8,783 nucleotides of DNA from Leptotrichiaceae bacterium. Its GTDB lineage: Bacteria; Fusobacteriota; Fusobacteriia; Fusobacteriales; Leptotrichiaceae. Below are positions 6,527 through 8,783 of this stretch, piece after piece. Made by a program: the position numbers and the translations under genes. The notes under the pieces were generated by a model. That model searched no databases, had not been told where the DNA came from, and saw only the letters and a list, made by a program, of their open reading frames with translations. Location: the NCBI GenBank assembly GCA_030532815.1, contig JAUNKI010000077.1, forward strand, positions 1 to 8,783, read 5' to 3'. Position 1 is the first letter of the stretch, and each line of letters opens with the position of its first letter.

Positions 6527-7618
6527 ATGACACAACGTGAAAAACAGATTATCAATTTGATTAAGGAAAATCCTCTCATCACTCAAGAAGAAATTGCAGA
6601 AACATTGAACTGTGCCAGAACGTCTATTGCGGTACATATAAGCAACCTTATGAAAAAAGGTGTTATTTTGGGGAAAAAATATATTATTAATGAAGACCCT
6701 TATATTTTGACTATCGGGGGAACAAATGTAGATATACAGGGGAAATCTTACAATAATATTGTACGTTATGATTCAAATCCGGGTTCAGTAACTATTTCTT
6801 TCGGAGGGGTAGGAAAAAATATTGCTGAAAACATCGGAAAACTGGGGATTACTTCCAAACTTATAACAGCTTTGGGAGATGACATATACGGAAAGGATAT
6901 TAGAGACTATCTTCATAACCAAAATTTGGATATATCCGATTCCTTATTTCTGAAAAATCAGCAGACATCCATGTATGTATCAATTTTAAATGACGATAAT
7001 GAAATGGAAATGGCTGTTTCTTCTACAGATATATGTAAAAGCATTACTCCGGAATTTCTGGATACAATAAGAAAAAAAGTAACAAATGCAAAACTTATTG
7101 TTTTAGATACGAATTTAGAGGAAGAAACTCTGAGATACGTAGCTTTTCTGAGAAGAAAACCTAATCTTATACTTGATACCGTATCTACTAAAAAAGCTTT
7201 AAAAGTAAAAGAATTTATAGGAAGATTCCATATTATAAAACCTAACAGACTTGAAGCCGAAATTCTGTCAGATATTACAATATACGGTAACGATGATTTA
7301 GTCAGAGTGGGAGAACATTTTCTTAATAAAGGCGTTAAAAAAGTATTTATTTCATTAGGACCTAAAGGTATATTCTATATGACTGAAGAAAAACACGGAA
7401 TTATAAAAATCCCGAGAATAAATACTGTAAGTACTACAGGAGCGGGAGATGCTTTCGTAGCCGGAATTTCTTACGGGGAATATCATGATTACGATATTGA
7501 AAAAGCATCAAAATTCGGTCTGGGAGCTGCTCTCCTTACTTCATTAAATGAAAAGACCGTAAGCGAACATATAAATGTTAAAAATATTGAAAATATTATA
7601 GAGGAGATGGAATTATAA
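6527..7618 (+). CDS. psuK: HTH-PfkB fusion, probable pseudouridine kinase (YeiI-like)
   Basis: It probably phosphorylates pseudouridine to pseudouridine 5'-phosphate with ATP, feeding the glycosidase encoded next. Residues 1-58 form a winged helix-turn-helix: TQEEIAETLNC (19-29) followed by the recognition helix ARTSIAVHISNLMKKG (30-45). Residues about 60-363 form a PfkB/ribokinase-type kinase: IGGTNVD (63-69), the first signature FGGVGKNIAENIGKLG (92-107), IKPNRLEAE (237-245), and the anion-hole and catalytic motif TTGAGDAF (303-310) with base Asp308. The length of 363 residues equals that of E. coli YeiI, as I recall it, a kinase with the same HTH extension, whereas PsuK (YeiC) of about 313 residues lacks it. 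Substrate is inferred from the adjacent psuG, since PfkB sequence alone does not decide it. AAGGA lies 9 nt before ATG 6527. The HTH suggests the kinase also senses and regulates. Confidence 0.85.
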   Translation: MTQREKQIINLIKENPLITQEEIAETLNCARTSIAVHISNLMKKGVILGKKYIINEDPYILTIGGTNVDIQGKSYNNIVRYDSNPGSVTISFGGVGKNIAENIGKLGITSKLITALGDDIYGKDIRDYLHNQNLDISDSLFLKNQQTSMYVSILNDDNEMEMAVSSTDICKSITPEFLDTIRKKVTNAKLIVLDTNLEEETLRYVAFLRRKPNLILDTVSTKKALKVKEFIGRFHIIKPNRLEAEILSDITIYGNDDLVRVGEHFLNKGVKKVFISLGPKGIFYMTEEKHGIIKIPRINTVSTTGAGDAFVAGISYGEYHDYDIEKASKFGLGAALLTSLNEKTVSEHINVKNIENIIEEMEL

Positions 7619-8542
7619 ATGTTTGAAAAATATCTTGAAATCAGTGAAGAAGTAAAAAATGCACTGGAAAATAATAAACCCGTAGTAGCTCTTGAATCTA
7701 CAATCATATCGCACGGTATGCCTTACCCGCAAAATGCTGAAACTGCATTAAAAGTAGAAAGTATTGTGAGGGAAAATGGTGGAATTCCTGCAACTGTGGC
7801 TATTATAAATGGAAAATTAAAAGTCGGACTGTCTGCCGAAGAAATCGAACTTTTGGGAAAAGAAGGAGAAAAAGTCATAAAGGTAAGCAGAAGAGATATA
7901 CCGTATATTGTCGCAAATAAACTGAACGGTGCTACAACTGTAGCTTCAACTATGATTATTGCCAATATGGCAGGAATTAAAATTTTTGCCACAGGAGGAA
8001 TAGGCGGAGTTCACAGAGGTGCAGAAAATACTATGGACATTTCTGCAGATTTACAGGAGCTTTCAAATACAAATGTTGCCGTTATATGTGCAGGAGCAAA
8101 ATCAATTCTGGATTTGGGACTTACTCTTGAATATCTTGAAACTAACGGTGTTCCTGTTTTAGGATATAAAACAAAGGAACTGCCGGCATTTTATACGAGA
8201 AATAGCGGATTCAACCTTGATTATGCCATCGACAGTCCGAAAGAATTTGCGGAGCTGCTCCATGCAAAATGGGAGTTGGATTTAAAAGGCGGTGTTGTTA
8301 TAGCAAATCCGATTCCTGAAGAATATTCTATGGATAATGCCGTTATTTCCAAAGTTATTGAAGATGCCGTAGAAGAAGCTGAAAAATCGGGTATAAAAGG
8401 AAAAGAATCCACACCTTTCCTTTTGGATAAAATTCAGAAATTAACTGCCGGTTCAAGTTTAAAGGCAAATATTGAACTTGTATTCAATAATACAAAACTT
8501 GCTACGGAAATTGCAAAGGAACTCGTAAAATTAAATAATTAA
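7619..8542 (+). CDS. psuG: Pseudouridine-5'-phosphate glycosidase
   Basis: PsuG splits the C-C glycosidic bond of pseudouridine 5'-phosphate, giving uracil and ribose 5-phosphate, using a lysine Schiff base with the opened sugar. The length of 307 residues is normal. Motifs seen: VALESTIISHGMPYP (23-37) with general-acid Glu26, VSRRD preceded by Lys88, GGIGGVHRG (126-134) with His132, DISADLQEL (140-148) with Asp144, and CAGAKSILDLGLTLEYLE (157-174) with Lys161. These match E. coli residues Glu31, Lys93, His137, Asp149 and Lys166 at a constant offset of 5 (E. coli numbers from memory). The ATG follows the stop codon of the kinase directly (TAAATG), with GAGGAG 12 nt upstream inside that gene, so the two are translated together. 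A terminator follows. No pseudouridine transporter or nucleotidase is in the window. Confidence 0.96.
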   Translation: MFEKYLEISEEVKNALENNKPVVALESTIISHGMPYPQNAETALKVESIVRENGGIPATVAIINGKLKVGLSAEEIELLGKEGEKVIKVSRRDIPYIVANKLNGATTVASTMIIANMAGIKIFATGGIGGVHRGAENTMDISADLQELSNTNVAVICAGAKSILDLGLTLEYLETNGVPVLGYKTKELPAFYTRNSGFNLDYAIDSPKEFAELLHAKWELDLKGGVVIANPIPEEYSMDNAVISKVIEDAVEEAEKSGIKGKESTPFLLDKIQKLTAGSSLKANIELVFNNTKLATEIAKELVKLNN

Positions 8543-8570
8543 TTATATTATTTCCAAAAATTTTTATAAT

Positions 8571-8615
8571 AAAAACCCTCTCAGGATAAAAATATCTATC
8601 TGGGAGGATTTTTAT
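8571..8615 (+). terminator. Rho-independent terminator after psuG
   Basis: The arm AAAAACCCTCTCAG (8571-8584) pairs with CTGGGAGGATTTTT (8600-8613), with one C-A mismatch and one G-U pair. The inner GATA/TATC can extend the stem, leaving a TAT bulge. A T run follows the G-rich arm. The A run before the stem means it could also act on leftward transcripts. It begins 28 nt after the psuG stop. Confidence 0.8.
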
Positions 8616-8638
8616 TAAAATTTCAGAATTTTATTTAC

Positions 8639-8783
8639 GTGAGGACTCATTATCGCCCTCACATTCCTGATATCAGCTAATTTACGCTTTTTGAAAAAAG
8701 CTTTGCAAAATACTCCAAACTTTTTTGGAAAAAAGTTTGACAAAAAACCGCCAACTCAAATTATTTCTAAACTCAAAAACACT
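8639..8783. repeat. Hairpin-rich intergenic sequence, probable dispersed repeat, continues past the edge
   Basis: Three inverted repeats follow one another: GTGAGG/CCTCAC (8639-8644, 8657-8662), GCTTTTT/AAAAAGC (8686-8701, 2-nt centre), and the perfect 24-nt palindrome of CAAACTTTTTT and AAAAAAGTTTG around GG (8716-8739). The last two palindromes share a T-run/A-run design. Such paired hairpins are typical of multi-copy intergenic elements in AT-rich bacteria, and this block resembles ones I associate with fusobacterial genomes, which I cannot verify here. On the minus strand one frame stays open from a TGA near 8757 to a TAA at 8617-8615 (tail ...RAIMSPHVNKILKF), without a convincing start. 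Either the repeat carries this frame or it is incidental. Confidence 0.5.

Noticed and set aside
7489..8412. Minus-strand open frames across psuK and psuG
   Set aside because: They are antisense to two strongly recognised genes and show no domain or plausible start context.

Overview
The window is AT-rich, Gram-positive-like in its ribosome binding sites (AAGGAGG type) and codon use, and looks like a fusobacterial chromosome, most likely Leptotrichiaceae. That placement is inferred from composition and general protein character, not from a marker gene. No phage, insertion sequence, CRISPR array, tRNA or rRNA is visible.

Left part, minus strand (1-6183): six genes read leftward in this order: polA, azlC, azlD, an ASCH-domain gene, a TPR-type gene and the 5' end of treC. 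polA (DNA polymerase I) is full length, with a degenerate proofreading domain and a linker motif resembling a sliding-clamp binding site. azlC and azlD overlap and encode a branched-chain amino acid exporter. The next two genes are broken. The ASCH gene has lost an internal block of about 15 codons together with its frame. The TPR gene carries two opposite frameshifts and has ATA where a start codon is expected. The last gene, cut by the window edge, is a very clear trehalose-6-phosphate hydrolase.

Middle (6184-6526): a divergent intergenic region holds a near-consensus sigma-70 promoter for the rightward genes, a palindrome placed on its predicted transcription start, a weaker second promoter, and a 13-nt direct repeat.

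Right part, plus strand (6527-8542): a two-gene operon for pseudouridine breakdown. The first gene is a PfkB-family kinase fused to an N-terminal winged-helix DNA-binding domain (YeiI type). The second, abutting it directly, is psuG, pseudouridine-5'-phosphate glycosidase. Together they would turn pseudouridine into uracil and ribose 5-phosphate. No transporter is in the window. A hairpin terminator follows, then a hairpin-rich stretch that looks like part of a dispersed intergenic repeat running to the window end.

The window is mostly ordinary metabolism and replication. The points worth a second look are the two adjacent broken genes, the operator-like palindrome in front of the HTH-kinase, the clamp-motif candidate in polA and the terminal repeat. 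No wholly new system was found.
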